Numbered from the stretch's first letter, positions 44,636-55,410 are shown. The stretch is 64,000 nucleotides of DNA from Erinaceus europaeus (GCF_950295315.1 NC_080179.1:74975368-75039367); one strand, 5' to 3'. The notes: generated from the letters alone by a model not told the origin. Translations and numbers: made by a program.

Positions 44636-44781
44636 AGGGATATGAATGGTGTTTTCATTTCTTCCCCCTTCTCCTCTCCCCTTCCTTTTTAGTTAAAGAC
44701 CCACCCATCTCTGGCTTACAGATCAAACCTGGGACCTCCAAGCCTCAGACATCAAAGTCTATTGCATAAACCATTGTGTTG

Positions 44782-45113
44782 TGTTGTATGCTTTACATTG
44801 GGTTCTAGTTCTCCCCCGCCAAGAGAATTGGATCAGTCCTGTTAATCCCGCTTGGCCCCGCCCCTAAGAAACCCGCCAGAGTTCCAGAGTGACAGAGTTC
44901 AGAGGGTTCCTGAGTTCAAGAGTAAGAGAGAGTGTTTGCGCTGGCGCAAAGAGGCAGCCGAGTTCTGTTTGGTGATTAGTTTGGTTTAGTTTATGAATCG
45001 TTGTTCCTGAATAAAGAAATACAGCTTCCCTGCCCAGCCGTTGTCTCCGCGTCTCTGTTACCCGCCCGTGAAGCTAGCCCGGCCCGCTAGAGCCGCCGAA
45101 AATTTTAACAACA
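44782..45113 (+). mobile_element. Solo LTR, same family as the 15.7-kb ERV
   Basis: 332 bp, TGTTGTATGC to TTTTAACAACA, with AATAAA and the same U5. A perfect 6-bp TSD gtgttg lies at 44776-44781 and 45114-45119. It entered at the 5' edge of a SINE A. Confidence 0.92.
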
Positions 45114-45118
45114 GTGTT

Positions 45119-45405
45119 GGGGGTCGGCGTTAGCGCGGAGGGTTAAGTGTACATGGCGCAAAGCACAAGGACCGGCGGAAGGATCCCGATTCGAGCCCCC
45201 AGCTTCCCACCTGCAGGGGAGTCGCTTCACAGGTGGTGAAGCAGGTCTGCAGGTGTCTGTCTTTCTCTCCCCCTCTCTGTCTTCCTCTCCTCTCTCCATT
45301 TCTCTCTATCCTATCCAACAACGACGATATCAATAACAACAACAATAAAACAACAAGGGCAACAAAAGGGAATAATAATAATTAAAAAAAACACAACATT
45401 ATGTT
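45119..45405 (+). mobile_element. SINE A nested in SINE D
   Basis: ggggtcggcgttagcgcgga. cattgtgtt / cattatgtt is its TSD, later hit by the LTR. Confidence 0.88.
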
Positions 45406-45425
45406 ATCTTTCCAGTCTGGGAGGG

Positions 45426-45859
45426 ATAGCCATTGAGAGCACAGAGATGATAGCTGTCAAAAGCCAGAGCTTTCTACCCAGTGTTCAGTGGGACTTAGGA
45501 GAACCTTTGTGACTTAACTGTCTTGCCCATGTGGGGATAGTCCCCCTACAATGTTAGGCTCATTTTCTGATACCATTTCGAGAGGATGGTTTTGATTCTT
45601 TCATCATCACACAGAGCTTATAATCATGAATCACCCATTCCCTCCCTCATTTATTCTATCTAAATCAACAGTGATACAGTGTCTTCAGCTGAGCCCAGCA
45701 TAGAAGGGTCGCTGTGCCTTGAGTACAGCTTCATGCAGTGCAGGCAGATCTGTGGTTCATCTGTCTCTGCAGAAACAGGCATGGCAGGGGGTGGAGGGTC
45801 CTCTCACTCCAGAATGCACTTCTGTCCTGCCTCTCCCAAGCCTGTTCCCACAAGCCAGA
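45426..45859. other. Unassigned stretch
   Basis: No feature recognised. Confidence 0.5.
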
Positions 45860-46035
45860 GAGACCTGGGTTCACATCCCAGCTCTGTCTCTCGCTGTTCT
45901 TAGACTTGTGACTCTGGGTACATCACTTTCCCTTCTTGACTCTTTCCTTGTCCATCACTAATAATACTAATGATGATCTTTCCAGGATCATCATGAGGAT
46001 GAAATGATATGTAAACACGCAGAAATGCTTAGCAG
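45860..46035 (+). mobile_element. Old MIR, sense
   Basis: gacctgggttcacatcccag, 'gactctgggtacatcac' and 'gaggatgaaatgatatgtaa' follow MIR order. Confidence 0.65.
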
Positions 46036-46049
46036 TGTCTGAACTGCCA

Positions 46050-46150
46050 GCTGCTGTTTATTGAGCATACGCCAGCTAGTAAGTGCTTTGCATATCTTAT
46101 CTAACTTCCACAGCAGCTTGAGCTAGTAGGCACGATCACTTGTCTCACTT
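46050..46150 (-). mobile_element. Old MIR fragment, minus
   Basis: tttattgagcatacgccag, 'agtgctttgcatatcttatc' and 'taacttccacagcagc' match the reversed MIR tail. Confidence 0.6.
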
Positions 46151-46200
46151 TATTTTATTTTATTTTATTTTATTTTATTTTATTTTATTTTATTTTATTA
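46148..46200. repeat. (ATTTT)n microsatellite
   Basis: About 10 ttatt-type units at the tail of a minus-strand SINE. Confidence 0.9.
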
Positions 46201-46400
46201 TCACCAGGGCTATCACTAGGGTATAGTGCCTGTACAACAAATCCACTGCTCTCAGTGGCCATATTTTTCTTTTTAAAAAATTGTATTTGATAGAGGAGAG
46301 AGTAACTGAGAGGGGAGAAGAGATAAAGGGAGAAAGAGAGAGAGAGAGAGAGACCTACAGGCTGCTTCTGTCCCTCTTTCCCAGTTCTGGATGGCTAAAG
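46148..46400 (-). mobile_element. SINE with long-type tail, old
   Basis: ccagggctatcactagggta and an AG-rich body. The head is lost. Confidence 0.55.
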
Positions 46401-47379
46401 CTGAGAACACAGAATTCCTGTTCTCTCACCACATTCATAACTACCTGCTTCAGAAGGGTACTTATCAACTTGTTCATTAAGCAGAGAGGGAGTGGGGGAG
46501 AGGACGCTCAGGCATGTGTGGGGCTGCAGGGCACCACTCAGCACCTGTGCTCATGAGGACTTTACCCTCACAGCTAACAAGCCACTGCTGAGCCCAAGGC
46601 CTGGCTGAGAGCAGACGGTGGTGGGGTCCTCTTCTTTAGCGTCCTGAGAATACTGGGCTCCATTAGCTCATTAGCTTCTGGGCTCCCCCAGCTTCTGGCT
46701 CTTCCATGGAGTAAGCAAGTAGAAGGGTATAGATAGGACTGCATTCTCCCTCTCTGTCACTCAGAAACTTCCTGCCGACCCTACCCTCATCTCCAGAGAC
46801 CTTGCTGAAAAAGAAAAAAAGTTTCCTGTGGTAGAAATTTGACTGGGTGCAGACTGCAAAACAGCAGCTAACCGCCGGCTTCTTCAGTAACAAGAGCACA
46901 GAGATGTTTAGACCTAAAAGCGCTCCTGAGAACAGTGGAGGCTGTGATGAAACCATATAGAAAGGGAAAAATCATAGACTGGATAAAGAGACAGTCTAGA
47001 TTGTGACCCTACCAGTTTGCCTGATTGTGTAAGAATCAGACATAAGACACTTGGGAGGTGCCCTTTTGAAATCCAAACAGAGAATACAGACCTCCGAAAA
47101 CAGCCCTGCAGAAACAAGGATCTAATTGAATTAGTTGTCGAACTATTTATGCCTCAGGATGTTGTTGAAAATAACAGAGGAGCAGTCAGCTGCCAACCAG
47201 GGGAGCCCAGCACTTGGGTGCAGTTAGGGAAAGAAGGAAGGGAGCTCTCCCCATGCCACTGTTGGCCCAGGTTGACTGGGCATGTCCAAAACTGCAGCTT
47301 TCGAAGGAGCAGTGTCAGAGAGTTAAGATTTGTGAGCAGTTCTCCCAGCTATTAAATAGCTAAAACGACAGAGACACAG
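46401..47379. other. Unassigned intron sequence
   Basis: No exon with good splice signals and a matching frame was found, although ARHGEF4 exons flank it at a distance. Confidence 0.5.
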
Positions 47380-47740
47380 AATGATGAATAAAAAAATCAC
47401 GTTGTTAGGAAGTCAGTACTTCCCAAATTAACCTACAGATTCCATACAAATCTCATTAGAACACCAGCTGGTTTCTTCGCAGAAACTGACAATATGCGCA
47501 TGGCAGAGCAGTGTCCGATCCAAGCGGGATGTTCTCCTGAGCCTATATTTTCCATTTTGCTTTCCCAGTTTTTCTACACCACTTAATTAATTATTGCTCA
47601 TATTAATGCTTGCTAATAAGCCATAGCAACTGAGGGAGATAGAAAAGAAAAAAAAGAAACTGACAATCTGATTCTAAAATCCTCAGGAGATTGCAAGAGA
47701 CTCAGAATAACCAAGACAATTCCCCCAAAAAAGTATCAAT
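47380..47740 (+). mobile_element. L1 ORF2 fragment carrying an insert
   Basis: aacctacagattccatacaa ... gaaactgacaatctgattct ... aataaccaagacaattcc match L1 ORF2. Interrupted at 47494-47654. Confidence 0.65.
47494..47654 (+). mobile_element. Retroposed insert of unknown source
   Basis: 161 bp ending in an A-rich tail, flanked by a 13-bp perfect TSD agaaactgacaat (47481-47493 and 47655-47667). It is not a SINE, L1 or a small RNA I recognise. Possibly a 5'-truncated retrocopy of an mRNA 3' UTR. Confidence 0.65.
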
Positions 47741-47742
47741 TA

Positions 47743-48020
47743 GGGAGTCGGGCGGTAGCGCAGCGGGTTAACACGTGGCGCAAAGCGCAAGGACCGGTGT
47801 AAGGATCCCGGTTCAAGCCCCCGGGTTCGAGCCCCCGGCTCCCCACCTGCAGGGGAGTCGCTTCACAGGTGGTGAAGCAGGTCTGCAGGTGTCTGCCTTT
47901 CTCTCCCTCTCTCTGTCTTCCCCTCCTCTATCCATTTCTCTCTGTCCTATCCAACAACGACAACAACAACTGCAACAATAAACAAGGGCAACAAAAGGGA
48001 AAATAAATATTTTTTAAAAA
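47743..48020 (+). mobile_element. SINE A with duplicated B box
   Basis: cccggttcaagcccccgggt is followed at once by a second ttcgagcccccggct. Confidence 0.9.
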
Positions 48021-48244
48021 GAAGGATAATTTCAAAACTTGCTACAGTAAGTTTTGCATTTGTAGTACTGACACAAGATAAGTGCACATAAATGAACTGC
48101 AGCTGACAGTTCAGGACTATAGTCATGTATTCGGGATGGTCTACTTTTGAGAAGGGCACCAAGGCTATTCGAAAGGAGAAAGAATAGTTCCCAGCAAATG
48201 GTGTTGGGACAACTCGATAGCCACATGCAAAATAACTCAGGTTC

Positions 48245-48378
48245 CTTTAAAAGTATTTATTTCCTTTTATGAGAGAGAAAGATACCTCAACTCTGATATG
48301 TGGCAGTGCCAGGGATGGAAAATGGGGGCCCAGGTACGCAAGGCCTGTGCAGTCAAGCCGATCTAGTCCACCCCCCCT
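48245..48378 (-). mobile_element. SINE B-like, old
   Basis: caactctgatatgtggcagt and a decayed reversed head. Confidence 0.45.
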
Positions 48379-48534
48379 CAGATTCTTATATATGATGATG
48401 AAAGTACAAGCATCAAAATAAACAGTAGGGGAATGATCAAGATGGTTACATGAAGGCAAGATAATTATGTATATGTTCAGGATGGACTTACGGTGTCATC
48501 ATTGGTGAATCAGAGGAGAAAACGGCCTGCAGGG

Positions 48535-48797
48535 GGTCGGGCGGTAGTGCAGCGGGACCTGCGTGAGGATCCCGGTTCGAGCCCCCGGCTCCCCACCTGC
48601 AGGGGAGTCGCTTCCCAGGCAGTGAAGCAGGTCTGCAGGCATCTGTCTTTCTCTCCCCCTCTCTGTCTTCCCCTCCTCTCTCCATTTCGCTCTGTCCTAT
48701 GCAACAATGATGACATCCATAACAACAACAACAATCACTACAATAATAAAACAACAAGGACAACAAAAGGGACTAAATAAATAAATATTAAAAAAAG
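48535..48797 (+). mobile_element. SINE A with internal head deletion
   Basis: ggtagtgcagcgggacctgc lacks about 25 bp of the head. gaaaacggcctgca / gaaaacagtctgca flank. Confidence 0.88.
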
Positions 48798-49283
48798 AAA
48801 ACAGTCTGCAACCAATATGCAGAATGAGGAACAAAGAAGGGGCCCAGAAGACAAAGTGATGGAGTAGCACACAGTTCACAGTCCTCCAGCAGAGTCCTCA
48901 GTGCAGGAGAGCCGCAGGCCTAAGAGAGGTCCCAGGAGAGGGAGGAGGACTCTTGGTGCACCAGAGTTACAAAGTAGGAAAAGACACCAGGTGCTAATCA
49001 GCCTCCAGACATAATACAGACACGATTGAAGTAACAGTGGGACCAGAAGCTACATATGAAAATTACTGGTCAAACCCTGACATCTTGTGCCCCTGGTGTG
49101 GGCAGGGGAAGTTCAGTGTATCTTGTGTGCCTAACATATTGACACCCCTGAGGAGGACGTTTGTGGGAGAATCTGTCCCAGGCTCTGATGGGCTCCCCTT
49201 TCAAAGCAAATTCCTGGCTATTCCTGCATGCTGCTGAGCCCTCTCCTAGTCCTTGCACTAAGGCTTAAAAAATGGCGTATTTG
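48798..49283. other. Unassigned intron sequence
   Basis: Nothing recognised. Confidence 0.5.
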
Positions 49284-49626
49284 GGGGTCGGTGGTGGCAC
49301 AGTGGGTTAAGCGCGTGTGGCGCAAAGCGCAGGGACTGGCATAAGGATCCCGGTTCGAGCCCCCGGCTCCCCACCTGCAGGGGAGTCGCCTCACAGGCGG
49401 TGAAGCAGGTCTGCAGGTGTCTGTCTTTCTCTCCCCCTCTCTGTCTTCCCCTCCTCTCTCCGTTTCTCTCTGTCCTATCCAACAACAAACAACATCAACG
49501 ATGGCAATAATAATAACCACAACGAGGCTACAACAAGAAGGAAGAAAAAAATGGCCTCCAGGAGTGGTGGATTCATGGTGCAGGCACCGAGTCCAGCAAT
49601 AACCCTGGAGGGAAAAAAAAAAAAAA
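49284..49626 (+). mobile_element. SINE A, long form, with TSD
   Basis: cgtatttgggg flanks both sides. Both boxes intact. Confidence 0.92.
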
Positions 49627-49637
49627 AGTCGTATTTG

Positions 49638-49835
49638 GGGCTGGGCTGTGGTGCAAGCAAGGACTCCCATTCAAACCCCCAGCCCCCGCCTGCAGAGGTG
49701 ATGTTTCACGAATGGTGAAGCAGTACTATGGGTGCCTCTCTTTCTGTCTCTCCTAACTCCACTTCCCCTCTTCACTTCTCTCTGTCCTATCAAGTTAAAC
49801 AAATAAATAAAAGTTTCAAAGAAAGAAAAATCAAA
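49638..49835 (+). mobile_element. SINE C
   Basis: gctgggctgtggtgcaagca and ggtgaagcagtactatgggt. Confidence 0.75.
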
Positions 49836-49857
49836 ATGAAATGACAATGTCATATTT

Positions 49858-50035
49858 GAGGGCAAGAGACATGGCACACTCGATCGGGGGCACAGCTTGC
49901 CTTGTGCGTCACGTGTTTGAAGCCCAGCGCCCTGTGAGAGGTGCCAGACCCTGGGGGGAGCGCCAACGCTCTGAAGTCTCTCACTCTATCTCTGCCTCTC
50001 TGTCTCTGAGTGCAAAATCATGATGATGATGATGA
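49858..50035 (+). mobile_element. SINE E-like with (ATG)n end
   Basis: agagacatggcacactcgat, a CT-rich part, then (gat)n. Confidence 0.55.
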
Positions 50036-50324
50036 TGATATCTAGTGGTCTGGGAGCAGTGAAATCACATATGCCCAGGGCTCCAGCTCCAGGTAAATTA
50101 TTCTATAATGAATTAATCTGCTAATTAGTCCAAATAAGACTGAACATGGATCCGTCCTTGTTAAGTTCTGAGTTTGGAAGAAGGTCCCAGGACTGAAAAC
50201 AGCTTCAGGGGTTACTGCTGGAAATTTGCTTGTCATGGTTTTGGAAACTGATCTCAGAGAAGCTACCAAAGCCTCAGGAGGGAAATGAAGCAGGGTCCTG
50301 TCACTAGAGTAGAGACAGCTCTCT

Positions 50325-50515
50325 ACATGATCTCTCTCCCTCACCCTCCTTTTCTCCTTCCTCATTTTCTGTCTTTCTTCTTTTCGGGTTGACAGAATGA
50401 GTTCAAGAGACTATAGCAGCAAAGCCTCCTTCAGTGCTGTGGGGCCAAGTTGGAACCCGGTTCATGCACATGGCAAAACAGGACACTGTCTAAGTGAGAT
50501 GTCTCGTGGACCCGT
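50325..50515 (-). mobile_element. SINE E
   Basis: ggttcatgcacatggcaaaa and gtctaagtgagatgtctcgt. Confidence 0.6.
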
Positions 50516-50817
50516 ACTACTTCTTCTGCAGTTTACAGTCTGTCTTGAGGCCCAAGGGGTGGCCAGTAGCTTCGCTCAGAATAAGCCAGTGGAGCCAGAC
50601 TTGGAGAAGATTCACTAATGGAATCTTCCCTGTGCCAAGATTTTCTTTTTCAGGGTGGTAGGCTTCTAACCGCAGGTCTGATAGACCAAGGTCTGTCTCC
50701 TACATCTCTGAGCTAAACCTGCCAGACAGGTAAGAACACAACCATTGACAACACTCTAGCCTTTCTTGCCAAGGTATCGGAAAATAAAACCAAGGCGGAG
50801 ACTTGTGACTAACTCAC

Positions 50818-50941
50818 CGGTGTCAAGTGTGCGCTCCTGCCAGCTGATGCGGTTCAGCCCCGCCGGGGTGCTCTGGGATCGCGGGCGGCTTCTCGGTAGA
50901 GCCAGAGATGCTGCGGAGGTGATGGCCATCTCCATGCAACA
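50818..50941 (-). CDS. ARHGEF4: ARHGEF4 coding exon, APC-binding region continued
   Basis: 124 bp: 41 codons plus one base, so it enters in phase 0 and leaves in phase 1. A strong pyrimidine tract and ctctcag precede 50941, and the donor GTGAGTT follows 50818. The peptide contains AITSAASLALPRSRP and then SQSTPAGLNRISWQ, matching human ARHGEF4 'IITSPESLNLPRRS' and 'SQSAPTGLNHMGWP'. Together with the previous exon it covers most of the APC-binding region. The downstream partner, which in human carries the EEDLYDDL segment followed by SH3, was not seen between here and the left edge. Confidence 0.92.
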
Positions 50942-51352
50942 CTGAGAGCAAAGGAGAAGGCAGAAAAACAGATGCGGTGTGGTCGCTGCCACACTGCGAT
51001 GTTCCCGACTGCCTGCGTGTTTGCTGTGACCTGAGTGCACTGCCAAGATGCTCCCAGCCAGGGAGGTGCTGCTCACAGCCTCATCCCAGGGGAGGGGGAG
51101 CCACTCCTGGGTCCAGTCCTCTGCAGCCTGCCATGCTGTCTGTCTGTGACTACTGTGGTGGAGCCAGCTGTCATCCAGCTGTTGGGGGTGGGGGTAGGTA
51201 GAGGACTGAAGATCCGCCTCCTTTAAGAAAGTCTTGGAACTAGGTAGTGGTGATGCTTGTAAAACCTTGTGAATGTCCTAAGTGCCTCTGAATTGCAGGC
51301 TATAATATGGCTAATGTTGCTGTGTGAATTCCCTCTTAAGAAGAAAGAGAAC
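50942..51352 (-). other. ARHGEF4 intron, acceptor side
   Basis: Pyrimidine tract of the exon at 50941; the rest is unassigned. Confidence 0.6.
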
Positions 51353-51637
51353 GGGAGTTGGGCGGTAGCACAGCGGGTTAAGCGCAGGTGGCGCAAAGTG
51401 CAGGGACCGGCATAAGGATCCCGGTTCAAGCCCCCGGCTCCCCACCTGCAGGGGGGTCACTTCACAGGCGGTGAAGCAGGTCTGCAGGTGTCTGTCTTTC
51501 TCTCCCCTTCTCTGTCTCCCCCTCCTCTCTCCATTTCACTCTGTCCTATCCAACAACGACATCAATAATAACTGCAACAATAAAACAACAAGAGCAACAA
51601 AAGGGAATAAATAAATAAATAATATATATTTTAAAAA
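51353..51637 (+). mobile_element. SINE A with TSD
   Basis: aagaagaaagagaa flanks both sides. Head gttgggcggtagcacagcgg. Confidence 0.92.
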
Positions 51638-51716
51638 AGAAGAAGAAAGAGAATATTCTGGGATAAGGGGAGACTCGGGTTGTGATCTTCATTTATAACT
51701 ACTGGATAATAAAACT

Positions 51717-51925
51717 GGGGGACAGGCAGCAGTAGAGTCTACAAACCACGTATGGAAGCACCTGTAAGGGCGAAGCTTCATGAGTGGTGAAGCAGCGTTG
51801 CAGACCCCCCACACAAACACCTATCTCGAGGAGAGAAAAGGAAAATAAAATGGTTGCTGGGAGCAGTGGAGTCACGCAGGCACTGAGTCCCAGCAATAAC
51901 CCTGGTGATAAAATAAATAGATACA
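51717..51925 (+). mobile_element. SINE C-type with long tail
   Basis: gaagcttcatgagtggtgaa and agtcccagcaataaccctgg. Confidence 0.65.
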
Positions 51926-52009
51926 AATCTTTAAAATATTCACTGTTTTATGAAGAAGAATGAATGAGAAACAGAGTCAGAGGCTGGATAATAGGTAAAG
52001 TATATATGC

Positions 52010-52185
52010 TGTTAAGCCATTTTTTAAATAAGTTATATTAACTTAGAGGGGGAGAAGGAGAGGGAGACAGAGAGAGAGGGGAGGGAGGGTGTGGGAGAGA
52101 GACTGTAACGCCACCAGAGATCAAACTCAAGGCCTCATGTTTGAAAGTCCAATGTTTTTATTCACTGCGCCACCTCCCAGGCCAC
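52010..52185 (-). mobile_element. SINE B
   Basis: gatcaaactcaaggcctcat and gcgccacctcccaggccact. Confidence 0.75.
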
Positions 52186-52214
52186 TTAAGTCACTTTTGG
52201 TTAAGTTATTCTTT

Positions 52215-52540
52215 GTAGTTTTTTTTTTATTTATAAAAAATCAAAATATAGGATAAGAGGGGTACAATTTCACAGAATTCCCACTAACAGAGCTCTGTAT
52301 CCCATCCCCTCCCTTGAAAACTTTCCTATTCTTTATCCCTCTGGGAGCATGGACGCAGGATCATTACGGGGTGCAGAAGGTGGAAGGTCTGGCTTCTGTC
52401 ATTGCTTCTCTGCTGGACTTGGGCATCAGCAGGTTGATTCACACTCCAGCCTGTCTCTCTCTTTCCCTAGTGGGGCAGAGCTCTGGAAAGGTGGGGCTCC
52501 AGGACACATGGGTAAGGTCATCTGCCTAGGGGGTTAAGTC
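52215..52540 (-). mobile_element. Family G LINE-type 3' end, minus
   Basis: The reverse complement runs ccccactagggaaagagaga ... agaagcaatgacagaagcca ... atgggatacagagctctgtt and ends in an A-rich stretch. Confidence 0.55.
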
Positions 52541-52547
52541 ATTTTTT

Positions 52548-52753
52548 AAAAATTTATTATCTTTATTTATTGGATAGAGACTACCAGAACGAGAGGGTAG
52601 GGGAGATAGAGAGGGAAAGAGAAAGAGAGACACCTACAGCCTTGCTTCACCACTTGCAAAGTTTTCCCTCTGCAGGTGGGGACCGGGGGCTTGAACCCAG
52701 GTCCTTGAGCACTGTAATGTGTGCACTCAACCAGGTGTGCCACCACCCGGCCC
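52548..52753 (-). mobile_element. SINE C with TSD
   Basis: taagtcatttttt flanks both sides. Confidence 0.92.
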
Positions 52754-53140
52754 CTAAGTCATTTTTTGATAGGCTAACAAATTCATGCAAAAGCCACGGT
52801 GTCAGAATGCTTCTAGAGCCAATGTAGTGGCTCATATGATTAACTAGCTGAGCTTATCATATCAGAATGCCAGGGAGCTCTGTGACCCTTACAGCTAAAC
52901 GCCGTGCTTGACTGTCGGACGAAGTCATAGCTCCTACGTAAAGGAGATGGGGACAGGGGCACAGGACCCCATCTTCCTCAGTCCTTACAGAGGTTTGGAC
53001 ACAGGAAGAGACAGGCTGCCGAGAGGAAAGGAAGACCAACCACACGTGGATCTGAGGCGTTTCTCGGCAGGACCCTCCCTGGCGGGGGAGTGAGCTTGGG
53101 CTGTACCAGCTGGGAGCAAGTCTGAAGTGTGAGCACATAC

Positions 53141-53275
53141 CTGGGCGCTGTGTGTAGGTGTCACCCCTGCACACGTCTCGCGGTCAGCCTGGGCCTGCCG
53201 CTCTGTCCTCCTCTGTGTCCGCTGTAGCCACAGGTCATCTAAACTGGAGTGGGTGCGCCGGGGGGCATGCCTGGG
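53141..53275 (-). CDS. ARHGEF4: ARHGEF4 coding exon, start of the APC-binding region
   Basis: 45 codons, phase 0 at both ends. The acceptor is ccgctgcccag before 53275 and the donor GTATGT follows 53141. The peptide begins PRHAPRRTHSSLDDLWLQ and continues RTQRRTERQAQADRE. It aligns without gaps over its first half to the human Asef1 segment with the SVDDLWLEKTQRKK core (around residues 55-99 of the 690-aa form). In the human protein this stretch overlaps the region reported to bind the armadillo repeats of APC, which relieves autoinhibition of the exchange factor. The next acceptor choice, 5 bp downstream, would break the frame with the large exon, which supports 53275. The human alternative first exon for the 690-aa form (beginning MPWEEP) was not found. 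Confidence 0.9.
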
Positions 53276-53754
53276 CTGGGCAGCGGCGGGCAGAGGGGCC
53301 CCGTCTGGAGAGCTGGAGGGCAGCGGCCATGTGGCCATGTGGGTGGAGGGATGCGGGCTCTGGCCTGGCTTCCCGTGGGAGGATTTCTGACTGTGGATCC
53401 AGGAGGGTGTCTGACCCAGCCGTTCCTCCCATGGTGCGTAGTTCTAGAACAGAGAGAATATTCAGGTGGGCAGGCCGTGTCATTGCTTGGGTCAGGGCCT
53501 TTTGCCACTTCCCTCTGTGTTTGGAATAACTCCCCCAATGAAGATTCTAGCAAAATACTCAGTAAGTATTTATCAAACTGAAGAACAGGCAGAGAACACT
53601 TAGTCAACTGGACAGTGACACAACACGGACACGAGGATACAAGCGCTGAATTGGTACAAGGATGGACAGACAGGCCAACTGACATACACGAAGGCATCTC
53701 AGAGACTTAAATGTCAAAGCCGTGAAATCTTTAAAGAATAACTTAGGAGGGCTA
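53276..53754 (-). other. ARHGEF4 intron, acceptor side
   Basis: Moderately GC-rich. It was searched for the short-isoform first exon (MPWEEP-type) without success. Confidence 0.55.
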
Positions 53755-53965
53755 CATAGCTCACTTGGGTAGTGCTCTGCTTTGCCATGTGCATAAACTT
53801 GGTGATTCAAGATGGTCCCCACTGCACTGAAGAAAGCTTCAATGTGCTCTCTCTCCCTCTCCCTCTCCCTCTCCCTCTCCCTCTCCCTCTCCCTCTCCCT
53901 CTCCCTCTCCCTCTCCCTCCCACTCTCTCTCTCTTTCTCCCTCTCTCATTCTGTCTGAAAAACTC
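53755..53965 (+). mobile_element. SINE E with expanded CT tail
   Basis: acatagctcacttgggtagt and ctctgctttgccatgtgcat. Confidence 0.8.
53853..53930. repeat. (CTCCCT)n tract
   Basis: About 12 hexamers in the CT-rich tail of a SINE E. Confidence 0.9.
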
Positions 53966-53971
53966 ACAGAA

Positions 53972-54127
53972 GTTTTGCAAATAGCTCACTTGAATGGTGA
54001 GTTGCTTTGCCATGTATGTGACACAGGTGTGAGCCCAGTACTCATCCCACTGAATGAAACTTGGGAGCTGTGGTCTCTCTTAGTCTCTCCTCTTTATGTC
54101 TCTATCTAAAACCAACCAACCAACCAT
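53972..54127 (+). mobile_element. SINE E
   Basis: caaatagctcacttgaatgg and gttgctttgccatgtatgtg. Confidence 0.8.
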
Positions 54128-54280
54128 CTCCTGAAAGGGAGAGAGAGATATGTTGACTGAATTCCTTGTGCTCTCCCAGCCTACTCTCCCAGAAGTGCCC
54201 ACAAGGTGGAGCTAGAAGGCCCTTTCTGTTCCTCGAGGTCCAGAGTTTCCACTGGCGGGTACAAACTATTTTGCAAAGCT

Positions 54281-54404
54281 TCCCTCCCCTCCCCTCCCCT
54301 CCCCTCCCCTCCCCTCCCCTCCCCTCCCCTCCCCTCCCCTCCCCTCCCCTCCCCTCCCCTCCCCTCCCCTCCCCTCTCCTCCCCTCCCCTCCCTTCCCCT
54401 CCCT
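54281..54404. repeat. (CCCCT)n pentanucleotide tract, intronic
   Basis: About 24 units with two interruptions near the right end. The minus (transcribed-sense) strand is (AGGGG)n. Confidence 0.95.
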
Positions 54405-54845
54405 GCTGGGTTCTGGGCTCTGCTGGGTTCTCGGCTCTGCTACTGTCTTGTCATTGTGTGTGTTCTGAAGTGATACTCTCTAGTGTGATTTGAAAGAGAA
54501 AGAGGAGTGGGGACTAATGTTTGTGGGGCTTGGGCCCCCTGCCCTTACTGTTTGCTGGCTGTGTGGGGTGAGCCTGGCTCCCTGCCTCCCCCGCCCATAT
54601 GAGCACCTGCATCCTGCACTTGGGGCAGTGGATGCAGGGACCTTTATTTCCACAGCTTGCATGTAGATGCACATTCATGTTCCCACGTATGCATTTACAG
54701 CACTACGAAGCACACCGTGTTGATTTTATTATATAGATATTAATCGTTCTTGGCTACCTAAGTTTACTCTGGATTAACTGACACAACTAGTATCTTCACG
54801 GCAAGTTCAAATTCTCTGTGTATTTCAGAGAATAAAAAGTTAAAC
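54405..54845. other. Unassigned intron sequence
   Basis: Nothing recognised. Confidence 0.5.
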
Positions 54846-54935
54846 GGCGGCTCAGGAGGTGGCTCAGTGGTCACAGGTACCTGTTGCCTGTGTGAGACTT
54901 TAGATCTCCAGCACCCCCAAAACAAAAAGAACCCT
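54846..54935 (+). mobile_element. SINE B-like
   Basis: caggaggtggctcagtggtc and tagatctccagcaccccc. Confidence 0.5.
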
Positions 54936-55279
54936 TATAAACGGCAGAAAAATTCCTCGATCTCCCCCTCTCATAAAAGTTAAAAGATGCTGTTACTTCA
55001 GAAACAAATTTGAAACAAATTTGAACTCTGTGAAAATTTAAAATATGCATCTACTCTGTGCAGTCCTCTATCGCCGCCTCAGTATACAAGAACACGGGTT
55101 CAAGGCTGCCGTCACAGCACTGCCTACAATGGCCTTCAGGAAGACAGCACGTCAGCGCTAACTAACTGGAAAACAGAACCGCACTGCAAAGCGGCCTGCG
55201 ACTTGTAAACGGACAACATTGTGTATGAGACGGGGGGAGGGGGCTTCACTTGCTGTGTTATCAAGTGAAAAAGCAGAGG

Positions 55280-55410
55280 TGCAAGACTAGGAAGACAGCT
55301 CATCAATTATGCAGAAAGATCTTTGCGTGGGAGGCATCAACCATTCCAAGTGCAATCCCCAACACCACCAAAAGCCAGAGTTTAGAAGTGCTTTTGTAAA
55401 CAAGCACAAA
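55280..55410 (+). mobile_element. SINE D-like, old
   Basis: tgcaatccccaacaccacca and agccagagtttagaagtgct. Confidence 0.5.

Larger units (their letters stand above)
44680..45425 (-). mobile_element. SINE D split by SINE A and solo LTR
   Basis: Left part 44680-44781 (ttgcataaaccattgtgttg), right part from about 45406 (attatgttatctttccag). Confidence 0.75.
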
